A stretch of 64,000 nt of DNA from Rhizobium sp. AC27/96 (GTDB lineage Bacteria; Pseudomonadota; Alphaproteobacteria; Rhizobiales; Rhizobiaceae), in contig NZ_LXKN01000001.1 in assembly GCF_001692325.1 (NCBI RefSeq), positions 558,001 through 622,000 of the forward strand, given 5' to 3'. Positions within the stretch are counted from its first letter, which is position 1. Each line of letters opens with the position of its first letter. Under the pieces are notes generated by a model, which searched no databases, was not told the DNA's origin, and was given only the letters and a program-made list of their open reading frames with translations. Positions 29,001 through 36,370 of this stretch are shown one piece after another. Made by a program: the position numbers and the translations under genes.

Positions 29001-30525
29001 CGGGCGCTTTCTGGAGCTTGGCAAGCGCGACTATTACTCCGATCGCAAGATCGGTCTGCGGCCTTTCCGCCGTAACGTCAGCTATTTCGGCATCGATGCG
29101 GATCAACTGCTGGTCAATGTGCCCGACCTGACGCGGCGGATCTTCGCCGAAATCGGCCAGCTCTTCGCGGACGAAAAATTGACGCCCCTGCCATATCGCG
29201 CCTTCGGCTATGATGAGATCGGCAACGCCTTCAGGCTGATGCAGAATGCAGGCCATATCGGCAAGATCGTTGTGCGGCCACCCGTTGTCGGAAGCGATGG
29301 CGTGCTATCTGCGCCGGCGAAATCCCTTCGGTTTGACGCCAGGGGCACTTTCCTTGTTGTTGGCGGCATCGGCGGTTTCGGACTTGCCGCCGCCGATTGG
29401 CTTGTCTCGAAGGGGGTACGCCGCATCGCGCTGTGCTCTCGCCGGGGCATAGCCGACGCTGAAACGAAGAAGGCTATTGGTGCTTGGGCCAAGCGGGGCG
29501 TTGTGACGACGCTGCATGCTTGCGATATCGCCGACGAAAAGGCAGCCGGGGCGCTGCTCTCCTCGCTTCGCGCCGAAGGCGGGCTGAAGGGCATCATTCA
29601 CGCCGCCATGGTTCTGGACGATGCGCTCCTTGCCAATCTGACGCCGGAACGCAATCGACCCGTCCTCGAGGTCAAGATACGCGGTGCCGAGATCCTCGAT
29701 CGCTTGACGCAACAGGATCAGCTCGAGCTGTTCCTGCTATTCTCATCGGCTACGACCATGCTCGGCAATCCCGGGCAGGCGAATTATGTCGTGGCAAATG
29801 GCTATCTGGAAGGCCTGGCGCGTGCGCGGCGCGCAGCCGGCAAGCCTGCCCTGGCTGTCGGTTTTGGTGCCATTGCGGACAAGGGCTTCCTCGCCCGTCA
29901 TGGTGAAGTCAACGAACTGCTGTCCAAGCGCATCGGCAAGACCGCCCTCAAAGCCCGCGATGCATTGGAGCAGGTCGAACGCTATCTGCTGGCAGACAAG
30001 GGCACCGTCAACGCTGCAGCCGTCATGATCGGTGAAATCGATTGGAATGCTGTTCGCCTGTTGCCGATCGCAAGCCGGTCGCTGTTTGAGCCGCTGATGC
30101 GCCATGCCGGCAGCCACCAGTCGCTGAACGAAGGCGATACCATCGATCTCAGGGAGTTGATCAAGGGCAAATCGGAAGAGGAGGCGCAGGCAGCGCTTCA
30201 TGCGCTCGTCGCCTCCGAGATTGCTGCGATCCTGCGCGTGACCGAAGATGCGGTGACGCCTGACAAGGTGTTGAAGGATATCGGCCTCGATAGCCTGATG
30301 GCCATGGAACTCGGCATGAGCTTTCAGCAGAAGACGGGCTTCGATATACCCTTGAGCGGCGTAGGTGAGGGTACTACCGTCAGTGACGTGGTCAGCCGCT
30401 TGCGTGACCGCGTCATGAATCGCGGTGGCGACGAGGCGGATAGCGCTACGGCGAGCGAAGATCAGGTGGTCGAACGTCTGGCCCGCAGCCACACTGCGGA
30501 GCAGGAAAAAAGGGTCGCCAAGTAA
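23059..30525 (+). CDS. rkpA: RkpA, highly reducing type I polyketide/fatty acid synthase without thioesterase
   Basis: A 2488-residue single-module megasynthase. Ketosynthase: Cys171 in DTACSSS, His306 in EGHGTGT, His344 in KTNIGH. Acyltransferase: Ser616 in GHSVGE. Dehydratase: His921 (HVVDGKAIMPG) and Asp1087. Residues about 1370-1500 look like a degenerate C-methyltransferase (EIGSVST in place of a glycine-rich SAM motif, then FGLSEGWF). Enoylreductase from about 1760 (GLNFRDVMW; IHGAAGGVG). Ketoreductase from about 2095 (VGGIGGFG; SS...GQANYVVAN). Acyl carrier domain with Ser2412 in GLDSL. No thioesterase follows. It should build a fully reduced acyl chain held on the carrier domain. In S. 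meliloti the homologue is needed for K-antigen. It overlaps rkpG by one base, so release by RkpG is likely. Confidence 0.95.
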   Translation: MTVEIIGRASVAPGAGSIEELLLVLKEGRCTVSRIPEGRWDLARFWHPAVGIQGKTYSYSAGIIDNIYGFDPAIFGLSQREAMQMDPQQRILLNVVWRALEDANLPIDGFEGQKVGVYIGASSLEHGNLTLEDPASGSPYFMTGNTLSIVSNRISHIFGLRGPSMTIDTACSSSLVALDQAVRSLECGEIDTAIVGGINILLHPMSFVGFAQARMLSPEGLCRAYDDNGRGYVRAEGGAAIVLRRTDVALREKDRSYARIHAVGVNSSGRTNGISMPSREAQAALLRSIYEGQDIDVNRIAFIEGHGTGTKVGDPAEIWAIGEVIGRNRRAPVPVGSIKTNIGHTEPASGLFGLLKAMISLENNFLPASLHFDKPNENIDFEELNVRVNTSSIELLPAKQARFAGVNSFGFGGTNAHVVISDPDPIAPPEPQIRGEGMVFAVSAQTASALSTLLEDYRSRLENAEPKEARQIVVSAAANREPMRHRFAARAKDSAAVLAAIDAHLAGKNSVGEAGEAPAQATKIAFVFSGNGSQWAGMGVGAYQENRHFRQCFQSFSALFEYYLGEKLTDLLVAPDLSARLADTKIAQPLLFAVQASLSDCLWAMGVRPDAVFGHSVGEIAAAYAAKALTAAEAVAIVAKRSLHQDLLAGEGKMAAVVLNEDAAIAFARSNGLDSICIAAINAPNSVTISGPVGEIEAFRDAARKAHIVAHILDINYPFHHPIIDRAKDAFLADLPDVAPDDGAGTFISTVTGELRDGRLLDAQYWWRNVRDPVLFKAGCQAAMAMGCNLFIEISPRPILTNYVAEIAKQASIQVIAIPTLPREAPIAGHDPVSQSFARAVANGAPALRARGSATRNAFVNLPPLPFELVELRTQPTSDEIDIFGRDSKSAYSLLGWRTDPNGSSWKNHLDAQLYTDLAEHVVDGKAIMPGSGFIEIAVTAAQQYYGADEVEIGNIEIVRPLELRQDRMVELSTILSPETGDLEIRSRERLSHDDWTVHAVARCRKPLESESFGSGFEPSSKARKSVLTSEMAYETAERFGLHYGPSFQLLSKAVAYGHDAIEVDLKPAAAPSNPFATYNVNPMSLDAAFHGLVALFDQLSGDETGAPYIPVHFGTVRIFGKARSIVKALIEIDRFSANSIKARFSLFDASGERIAALDDCRFRRTQLRRRTTLDSVAFHYESIPSTLFARPSNADMRPSDVSALPGVGGDHSPNNATLLLDAAIYRACHDIALAAVDRRSTVSFSDLPGDPDFRPFLVNCLYILEDAGIASATGSEWNIPQEPTLPPVAELLQEICREDAGRVAEAVLVNNAYHETLERLAAMRPHALGQEPSVSSPHLPGGATLEHVLVQSPLSERRLEILAEALADSIGANPGVIRHIVEIGSVSTAFSRRLAEIATAMGSSLTIAEPREQMRRSLEIAFERDANVIVTEPAKLADRTVADILVATGDQSRHLLRHDDGTRAMVRAVASRGGQLLLADRAPSAFNDFVFGLSEGWFEDSQSPEFPVGRLGTKQQVEDLLAALGFAKVQLRELAFPEGTLIAGSAIAEPQSEAAGQVEIAESVLILSEQGKKGMGGLNGRAAIVDIGSSSVDIAEVLEALDRNSLGIVYIANAKRDRDPTELSLSRLSIFTELANTLSRHNNVARSRLVIVAPGGSPLSSGHVDVANAGLWAFARVLQNEYDAFDVHLVDVDADDKRAFAVVETILAAETDNREWALDRSTGEIREIRAAAGPFVASETSRHDFAAATIRQHASGRLDSMAWEETKRPVPEEGEAVVAVEATGLNFRDVMWAMGLLPEEALEDGFAGATIGMEFAGRVLAVGDAVRDLQPGDKVMGIGPAAFSTHVRVRRDGVTRLPEKMETTAAATVPVAFLTAYYAMVELGRIQPGETILIHGAAGGVGLAALQIARLKGARVIATAGTVEKRRFLGTLGADHVLDSRSLDFVTGVRRITHGEGVDLVLNSLFSEAMERSIELVKPFGRFLELGKRDYYSDRKIGLRPFRRNVSYFGIDADQLLVNVPDLTRRIFAEIGQLFADEKLTPLPYRAFGYDEIGNAFRLMQNAGHIGKIVVRPPVVGSDGVLSAPAKSLRFDARGTFLVVGGIGGFGLAAADWLVSKGVRRIALCSRRGIADAETKKAIGAWAKRGVVTTLHACDIADEKAAGALLSSLRAEGGLKGIIHAAMVLDDALLANLTPERNRPVLEVKIRGAEILDRLTQQDQLELFLLFSSATTMLGNPGQANYVVANGYLEGLARARRAAGKPALAVGFGAIADKGFLARHGEVNELLSKRIGKTALKARDALEQVERYLLADKGTVNAAAVMIGEIDWNAVRLLPIASRSLFEPLMRHAGSHQSLNEGDTIDLRELIKGKSEEEAQAALHALVASEIAAILRVTEDAVTPDKVLKDIGLDSLMAMELGMSFQQKTGFDIPLSGVGEGTTVSDVVSRLRDRVMNRGGDEADSATASEDQVVERLARSHTAEQEKRVAK

Positions 30526-31949
30526 TGACGCAAGATGCCAATGATGGCAGCCCGGCGGAGCAGAAGAAAAGCAATCTGCTGGAACAGATGCGCCGCGTCG
30601 GTGAATCTTCCGGGCGCAATCGCGCCGAGCGCCTGAACCGGCAGTCCCAGCCGCAGCAGCGCCAGGCGATCCGCTTCGAAGATCTGCCGGAGTACAAGCG
30701 TGTTGCGACGCAACGGATAGCCGGCGAGATGCTGGGCGTCGCCAATCCCTTTTATCGTTCGCACGATATTGCCGCCGGCGCGACGACACGCATCGGCGGG
30801 CGCGACTTCGTCAACTTCGCCTCCTATGACTATCTGGGCACAAACACGGACCCGCATGTCGCTTCGAGTGCCAAGGAGGCTATCGATCGCTTCGGAATTT
30901 CCGCCTCCGCCAGCCGTCTGGTTGCCGGAGAGCGGCCCGGGCATGTGGAGCTGGAGCAGAAGCTTGCCGGCGTCTACGGGGTCGATGCCGCTGTTTGTTT
31001 CGTCAGCGGCTATCTGACCAATGTCGCGGCGATCTCGTGTCTCATGGGGCCGCAGGATCTGGTGATCCATGACGAGTTCATCCACAACAGCGCCTTGGCC
31101 GGTATCAAGCTGTCAGGCGCCGTGCGCCGTCTGTTCAAACATAATGACGTCGAGAATCTCGACAGCATCCTGAAGACGCTGTCATCGGATTTCCGGCGTA
31201 TCCTTGTTATCGTCGAAGGCATCTACTCGATGGATGGCGATGTGGCCGACCTGCCGGCTCTGTTGGAATTGAAGGCGCGTCATGGTTTCTGGCTGATGGT
31301 CGACGAAGCCCATGCGCTCGGCATCCTCGGGAAGACAGGCCGTGGAACCTTTGAGCATTTCGGGCTTGATCCGCGCGACGTTGATATCTGGATGGGCACC
31401 CTGTCGAAGACGACGTCGAGCTGTGGCGGCTACATCGCCGGCAGCAGCGCGCTTGTCGATATCTTGAAGGCGGAAGCGGGTGGCTTCGTCTACAGCGTCG
31501 GTCTGTCACCCGTCCTTGCCGCCGCGGCTATTGCAGCGCTTGATGTCCTTCAATCCGGGCCAGAGCGAACCGAGCGCCTCAGGCGCAACGGCCACCTGTT
31601 TCTCGAATGCGCCAAGGCGGCGGGCCTCGATACCGGCCTCAGCGTCGGTCATTCGGTCGTGCCTGTCATTGTCGGCGATTCGCTTCGCGCGGCGCAGCTT
31701 TCGAACGATCTGCTGGCCGAAGGCATCAATGTGCTGCCCATCATCCATCCGGCCGTGCCGGAGGGCATGGCGCGCCTCCGCTTCTTCATCACCTGCGATC
31801 ACACCGAAGAGCAGATCCGCCACGCGGTTGCGTTGACCGCGGCGAAGCTCAAGAGCTTGCAGGACAGGAATTTCGGCCTGGCATCGCTTGATATGGATAA
31901 GATGATGCAGTTGCTGCCGACAATCCAGACGTCGAGCAGCAGGCCGTAA
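30525..31949 (+). CDS. rkpG: RkpG, PLP-dependent alpha-oxoamine synthase
   Basis: A 474-residue fold-type I PLP enzyme of the family of serine palmitoyltransferase, AONS (BioF) and 2-amino-3-ketobutyrate ligase, which condense an acyl thioester with an amino acid and lose CO2. The PLP lysine is Lys295 in TLSKTTSSCGG; the aspartate and His that hold PLP are in VDEAHALG. Compared with BioF it has an extra hydrophilic N-terminus of about 75 residues, possibly for docking to the RkpA carrier domain. ATG overlaps the rkpA stop (TAATG). The context argues against biotin synthesis. Amino acid substrate unknown; serine, glycine and alanine are candidates. Confidence 0.93.
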   Translation: MTQDANDGSPAEQKKSNLLEQMRRVGESSGRNRAERLNRQSQPQQRQAIRFEDLPEYKRVATQRIAGEMLGVANPFYRSHDIAAGATTRIGGRDFVNFASYDYLGTNTDPHVASSAKEAIDRFGISASASRLVAGERPGHVELEQKLAGVYGVDAAVCFVSGYLTNVAAISCLMGPQDLVIHDEFIHNSALAGIKLSGAVRRLFKHNDVENLDSILKTLSSDFRRILVIVEGIYSMDGDVADLPALLELKARHGFWLMVDEAHALGILGKTGRGTFEHFGLDPRDVDIWMGTLSKTTSSCGGYIAGSSALVDILKAEAGGFVYSVGLSPVLAAAAIAALDVLQSGPERTERLRRNGHLFLECAKAAGLDTGLSVGHSVVPVIVGDSLRAAQLSNDLLAEGINVLPIIHPAVPEGMARLRFFITCDHTEEQIRHAVALTAAKLKSLQDRNFGLASLDMDKMMQLLPTIQTSSSRP

Positions 31950-31966
31950 CATCCGGGTGGGGGGTC

Positions 31967-32821
31967 ATGCACGTTATCGTCACCGGAGGCTCCAGCGGAA
32001 TTGGTTTGGCGATCGCGACGCTTTATGCGAGCCGGGGCGATCGCGTATCTCTGCTTGCCCGCCATTCCGGGCGATTGGAGCAGGCGCAAGCCCAGATCGC
32101 CGCGCTGCCGGGAATCGATAGCTCGCGCATCCAGATCGCATCGGTCGACGTCGCCTCCGCCGCGCAGGTCTCATCAGCGATCGAGAGCTGTGAAGCATCG
32201 TTCGGACCATGCGATATTCTGATTGCGTCCGCCGGCATCGTCGAACCCCGGACATTCGATGCCATGCCGGCATCTGTCTTCGATGAACAGATTTCGATCA
32301 ATCTGCTTGGAACCGCAAATGTGGTGCGCGCGGTCTACAGGGGCATGAAGAGCCGCCGCGACGGCAGGATTATGATGATCTCGTCCGGCGCGGCCTTGAT
32401 CGGTATTTTTGGATATACCGCCTATTGCGCCTCCAAATCCGCATTGAGCGGTTTCGCAGAGGCGTTGAGCGCTGAAGCCGCGGCTTGTGGCATCCGCGTT
32501 TCCATCTGCTTCCCGCCCGATACGCAGACGCCGCAATATCGGCGCGAACTCTCGATGCGGCCGCCGGAAGCGGCAGCCTTGATGGGCTCCGTTAAGCCGT
32601 GGAGTGCGGAGGCGGTGGCGGCAAGGGTCGTTCGCGGAATCGATCGGGGCAGGGCGAAAATCCACTTCGGGTTTTCGTTGACCATGCTCGCTTATGTGGG
32701 GCCGCTGATAAAACCGTTGCTTATATGGTGGGCCTCGCGGAAAACGCGAAAAAACATTGGGAAAGAAACAAGCGGAAGTCTTGCCGAAAGTGCGGATCAA
32801 CGCTTTGATCATGGTAAGTAA
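31967..32821 (+). CDS. rkpH: RkpH, short-chain reductase resembling 3-ketosphinganine reductase
   Basis: A 284-residue short-chain dehydrogenase/reductase. The cofactor motif is TGGSSGIG at residues about 6-13; the catalytic set is Ser138/139, Tyr153 and Lys157 (AYCASK). The segment FPPDTQTP near residue 180 matches the PPDT-TP signature of eukaryotic 3-ketodihydrosphingosine reductases. A hydrophobic C-terminal stretch (residues about 228-250) may tie it to the membrane, also as in that family. Likely reaction: reduction of the 2-amino-3-ketone made by RkpG. It starts 17 bases after rkpG. Confidence 0.92.
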   Translation: MHVIVTGGSSGIGLAIATLYASRGDRVSLLARHSGRLEQAQAQIAALPGIDSSRIQIASVDVASAAQVSSAIESCEASFGPCDILIASAGIVEPRTFDAMPASVFDEQISINLLGTANVVRAVYRGMKSRRDGRIMMISSGAALIGIFGYTAYCASKSALSGFAEALSAEAAACGIRVSICFPPDTQTPQYRRELSMRPPEAAALMGSVKPWSAEAVAARVVRGIDRGRAKIHFGFSLTMLAYVGPLIKPLLIWWASRKTRKNIGKETSGSLAESADQRFDHGK

Positions 32822-32891
32822 TACAAAGCAGTTGTCGGTGATGCGCTTCCCGCGAAGCATCGACAGGAGAAGTTTAGTCAGGGAGTTGGCT

Positions 32892-32908
32892 GCCCGTTCC
32901 CGACGGGC
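32892..32908. repeat. Small hairpin between rkpH and rkpI
   Basis: GCCCGT-TCCCG-ACGGGC forms a 6-base stem 30 bases before the rkpI start. With no T tract it is not a terminator; it may affect relative expression of rkpH and rkpI. Confidence 0.4.
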
Positions 32909-32937
32909 GAAGAAAACGCCGTCATGGACGGCGAATA

Positions 32938-34530
32938 ATGGGTGGCGTAGTCTTGAAGCTTCATGATTTTCCGGTTCTCTTGACGCTTGCAGGCTTCGCG
33001 TTTTCCTGCGTTGTGGTGTTCCTGACCGATACGTTCGCGATGCCGGCAGCCATCAATGCGCAGAATCGTATTGAGAGAAGCCGGTGGCGCATAATTTGCG
33101 ACTGGGCTGCCAGAATTCCCGTGATTCTGCTGATCTATGCCGCCTTCTTCGCGATTTCCTGGCGCCCCATCTACAGCACGCAGGCCGTCATCAGCTTTTT
33201 TGTCATCTTCACCGGCATTTCGCGCGCCAAGTTTGAATTCATCCGGGAACCCCTGGTGTTCTCTGACATCGCTCTCGTTGTCGACGTCTTCAAGTACAAG
33301 GAAATCTTTTACGCGACCTCGCTGAATATTGTCTTCTGGGTGATCGCCTTCGCCTACGTGTTCGGCCTCAGCGGCCTCTATATGTATTGGGAACCATCCG
33401 TTCTGCCGGAGCATAATGATGTCTTCTGGGTGCTGGTGATGCTGGCCGTTGCCTTCGCGCCATGGCTTGCCTTGTTCAGCAGGATTGTCAGCGAACCGGT
33501 TTGCCGGTTCACGCAGAGGTATCTCGGCAAGGTCGACGTTAAGGTGGATACGGTGCGATTCGGCACCTTCGCCTCAGTGGTCCTTCATTTCGTCATCTGG
33601 GTTGGCGTCAGACGCGAGGCGATCGTCGCGGAGCTGTCGGGGCGCTTTATCTCGGCCTTGCAAGAGCTTTGGGAGCAGGGCGACGACGAGCCGCTCATCG
33701 TCATCTGGCAATCGGAGTCCTTCATCGATCTCCGGCATTTCGGCGTCGAGAACGTCAAGCTTCCCAATCTCGACCGGCTGCGCGATCAGGCCGCTCAATG
33801 GGGCCGGATGACCAGCGTTTTCGAAGGGGGCTACACGCTGCGCACCGAATTTGCGGTGTTGAGCGGGCTGTTACCCGAAAATGTTCATATCGATGCAAGC
33901 TACCCCTATTTGCGCGCCAGCCATTATAAGGATGTCGTCTGGCCCGCGCGGCTCAAGAAGGCGGGATGGAAGACGCAGTTCATTCACCCCTATGACAAGA
34001 CCTTCTTCCTGCGCCACAAGGCTTTGCCCCAGCTCGGCTTCGACCGAATGATGATGCTGGATGAATTCGATCACAATCCGGAGCGGGACGGCCCCTATGT
34101 CAGCGACCTCACGCTGACCAAAAGCGTGATTCGCGCGATCGACGAAGATGGTCCGAACAAGAATTTCGTCTTTGTCGCCTCCATGGCGAATCACGGCCCT
34201 TGGGAGCCCGGTCGCTGCGGCGATCTGGTTAGCCCGGTGGATATTTACGGTGAGCTCCTGATGCGCGCCGATCATGCGCTCGGCAATCTCGCCCATCATC
34301 TCGACAGGCTGGATCGCCCGGTCTGGCTCCTGTTTTACGGCGATCATGCGCCGCTGCTCAAGGCCTTCGCCGATCCGTTCCCCGATCCGCGCACCGATTA
34401 TGTCATCGTGCCGCTGGGAAGGGCCCGCGCCCATTCGCAAAAGCCGACGCCGCAGCAGGAAGAGGCGCCCTGGAATCTCATCGGTACCATGCTGCGTTAT
34501 GCGGGGTTGAGCACCGAGGTTTCGGAGTGA
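32938..34530 (+). CDS. rkpI: RkpI, membrane-anchored sulfatase-fold (LtaS/EptA-like) transferase
   Basis: A 530-residue protein with about five membrane helices in residues 10-230 and a C-terminal alkaline-phosphatase-superfamily domain. That domain shows WQSESF near 265 (metal Glu), the likely nucleophile Thr300 in GGYTLRTEF, NHGPW near 420 and YGDHAP at 467-472. Relatives transfer phosphoglycerol or phosphoethanolamine from phospholipids on the outer face of the inner membrane. In this locus it could place a phosphate-linked group on the lipid or the polysaccharide. It overlaps rkpJ by one base. Confidence 0.87.
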   Translation: MGGVVLKLHDFPVLLTLAGFAFSCVVVFLTDTFAMPAAINAQNRIERSRWRIICDWAARIPVILLIYAAFFAISWRPIYSTQAVISFFVIFTGISRAKFEFIREPLVFSDIALVVDVFKYKEIFYATSLNIVFWVIAFAYVFGLSGLYMYWEPSVLPEHNDVFWVLVMLAVAFAPWLALFSRIVSEPVCRFTQRYLGKVDVKVDTVRFGTFASVVLHFVIWVGVRREAIVAELSGRFISALQELWEQGDDEPLIVIWQSESFIDLRHFGVENVKLPNLDRLRDQAAQWGRMTSVFEGGYTLRTEFAVLSGLLPENVHIDASYPYLRASHYKDVVWPARLKKAGWKTQFIHPYDKTFFLRHKALPQLGFDRMMMLDEFDHNPERDGPYVSDLTLTKSVIRAIDEDGPNKNFVFVASMANHGPWEPGRCGDLVSPVDIYGELLMRADHALGNLAHHLDRLDRPVWLLFYGDHAPLLKAFADPFPDPRTDYVIVPLGRARAHSQKPTPQQEEAPWNLIGTMLRYAGLSTEVSE

Positions 34531-35828
34531 TGACAGAGGGGAAGGGGGATGGAGACGGCTCTCCCCGCGTGTTCCTCTTCCTTCAGGGGCCATCTTCACC
34601 CCTGTTCGTAGATACCGCCAGGGCGCTGCGGGCAGCCGGTAGCCGATGCCTTCGCATCAACCTGAATGCCGGAGACTGGATCTCCTGGTGGACAGATGGT
34701 GTTCTCAACTATCGGGGCAATTTCACCGATTGGCGTGACTACATCAGGCAGCGAATCAAGACCGAGAATGTCGCGGACCTGATTCTGCATGGCGAGGAGC
34801 GTCCCTATCATCGCGTTGCCATCGAAGAGGCGCATCGGCTCGGCGTCCGTGTCAGCGTTGTGGAGATGGGATATTTGCGGCCGGACTGGGTGACGCTCGA
34901 GCGAGACGGGCTGTCTTCCAACTCACATTTTCCGGCGGATCCGGCCTATATCATACAAGCGGCTGCAAATCTGCCGGAGCCGGACTGGACGCGGCGCTTC
35001 AGTCAGACCTTCCTCGCCGAAGCGCTCTATGACCTGCTCTATTATCTGCCGACTGTTTTTCTCTGGTTCCTCTATCCCGGCTACCGGCGGCACGGGCTTT
35101 ATCATCCGCTGACGGAATATGCCGGATGGCTTCGCAAACTTCCCTTTGGCGGGAGGCGGGTACGCGAGGCAGAGGGTGTGATCGAGCAGATGATAGGCGA
35201 TGGGCGGTTATTCTTCGTCTACCCCCTGCAGCTTCAGACGGACTATCAGCTGCGTTCGCATTCGCCCTTTCATCGACAGGAAGATGCCATAAGGCTGATT
35301 CTGCGGTCGTTTGCCGCGAATGCGGCCCCCGAGGCGCATCTCGTCGTCAAATTGCATCCGCTCGATTGTGGGCTCGTCGATTGGAGGGCCTATATCGCTC
35401 GCCTCAGTGCCTCCCTGGGCCTGCCAGGCCGTGTTCATGTCATCGATGGCGGAAGCCTGGATAGATTGATTGCTGCAAGCCGGGGGATGGTGACGGTCAA
35501 TTCCACCGCGGCACTTTCGGCCCTGCAGGCCGGCAAGCCGGTGAAGACTCTGGGTGTCGCGGTCTATGATCTGGAAGGACTCGCCGACCAGCAGCCTCTG
35601 GATCGATTCTGGCAGGACCCGGTGCCGCCATCCTCCGAGCTTCGCGGCGCATTTTTGCGGTTGCTTGCCGCAAGCGTGCAGCTACGTGGCAATTTCTGCT
35701 CCAGCGCCGGCGCTCACGCCGCAGCCGGGCAGATCGCGCAAAGATTGCTGTCACGAACGGTCAACCTGCCCGACGCCTTCATCGACCCCCCGCCTCGGCA
35801 AAAGCCGGCAAAGATCGATGTTCCATAG
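34530..35828 (+). CDS. rkpJ: RkpJ, capsule biosynthesis protein of the KpsS/LipB type
   Basis: A 432-residue protein. The N-terminus FLQGPSSPLF is the characteristic KpsS start, and the C-terminal VNSTAALSALQAGKPVKTLG is the diagnostic nucleotide-sugar-binding segment. KpsS-type enzymes start the beta-Kdo linker between a lipid anchor and the capsule chain. ATG 34530 overlaps the rkpI stop (TGATG). A partner KpsC (Kdo extension) is not present nearby. The likely acceptor here is the lipid made by RkpA/G/H, but this is inference from gene order. Confidence 0.88.
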   Translation: MTEGKGDGDGSPRVFLFLQGPSSPLFVDTARALRAAGSRCLRINLNAGDWISWWTDGVLNYRGNFTDWRDYIRQRIKTENVADLILHGEERPYHRVAIEEAHRLGVRVSVVEMGYLRPDWVTLERDGLSSNSHFPADPAYIIQAAANLPEPDWTRRFSQTFLAEALYDLLYYLPTVFLWFLYPGYRRHGLYHPLTEYAGWLRKLPFGGRRVREAEGVIEQMIGDGRLFFVYPLQLQTDYQLRSHSPFHRQEDAIRLILRSFAANAAPEAHLVVKLHPLDCGLVDWRAYIARLSASLGLPGRVHVIDGGSLDRLIAASRGMVTVNSTAALSALQAGKPVKTLGVAVYDLEGLADQQPLDRFWQDPVPPSSELRGAFLRLLAASVQLRGNFCSSAGAHAAAGQIAQRLLSRTVNLPDAFIDPPPRQKPAKIDVP

Positions 35829-35918
35829 CCGCCCGCTACGACGCATCTCGATATGACCACTGCATGGGGAATCAGCGGTTCATTTTTGGGAGTGTCAGGC
35901 GAGGCGATGACCGTGAAA

Positions 35919-35947
35919 TTGACATTGCGGCTGCATATATGTGGAAT
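35919..35947 (+). promoter_or_regulatory. Possible promoter of the 37-residue ORF
   Basis: TTGACA (35919-35924), a 17-base spacer and TGGAAT (35942-35947), a perfect -35 with a 4-of-6 -10, lie about 70 bases before the start codon. Confidence 0.4.
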
Positions 35948-36018
35948 TGCACTGAACCTGATGCGCCGATTCGACGTTAGGATAGAGAACGCATCACTGT
36001 TTGCTGGGAGCAAACGTC

Positions 36019-36132
36019 ATGGATGGCGATAAAATGGAAAGATTTATGCTGAAAGAGCTGCTGATGATTATAGCGGCTCTCGTGCTCGTTTCCGTGGTGC
36101 TGCTGGGGATCGTTATCACCGGCAACTATTGA
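36019..36132 (+). CDS. 37-residue single-helix membrane protein
   Basis: A short frame with GGGAG eight bases before the ATG. The product has a charged N-terminus (MDGDKMERFMLKE) followed by one strongly hydrophobic helix (residues about 14-34) and the tail TGNY. It has its own candidate promoter. I know no family for it; the clean ribosome binding site and the textbook membrane topology make it a credible small protein. Function unknown. Confidence 0.55.
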   Translation: MDGDKMERFMLKELLMIIAALVLVSVVLLGIVITGNY

Positions 36133-36223
36133 GCGACTGCCGCAATCGCCAGTCGTCTTCCACATCCAACACCAAAGTGGCGTTGATCAGCAGATATTTT
36201 AAATCAAGACGGCTTTGGGAAAG

Positions 36224-36299
36224 TGGTGGGCGATGAGAGACTCGAACTCCCGACATCCTCGGTGTAAACGAGGCGCTCTACCAACTGAGCTAATCGCCC
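36224..36299 (-). tRNA. tRNA-Val (anticodon TAC)
   Basis: The reverse strand reads GGGCGATTAGCTCAGTTGG at its 5' end, with anticodon arm CCTCG-TTTACAC-CGAGG, T arm GGGAGTTCGAGTCTCTC and an acceptor closing with CGCCCACCA. CCA is encoded. All four stems pair. Confidence 0.95.
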
Positions 36300-36341
36300 T
36301 TCTGCAAACCGAGACATTGGCCCGCCGCATTCGGTGGCCGT

Positions 36342-36370
36342 GATCTATGCGGAACGACGAAAAACCGCAA
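36342..36370 (-). promoter_or_regulatory. Predicted promoter of tRNA-Val
   Basis: Minus-strand -35 TTGCGG and -10 TAGATC with a 17-base spacer, about 40 bases upstream of the tRNA 5' end. Confidence 0.45.

Noticed and set aside
30525..31949. RkpG as biotin synthesis enzyme BioF, because birA is in the window
   Set aside because: birA is 22 kb away and tied to nuoN; RkpG has an extra N-terminus and is coupled to a PKS and a ketosphinganine-type reductase.
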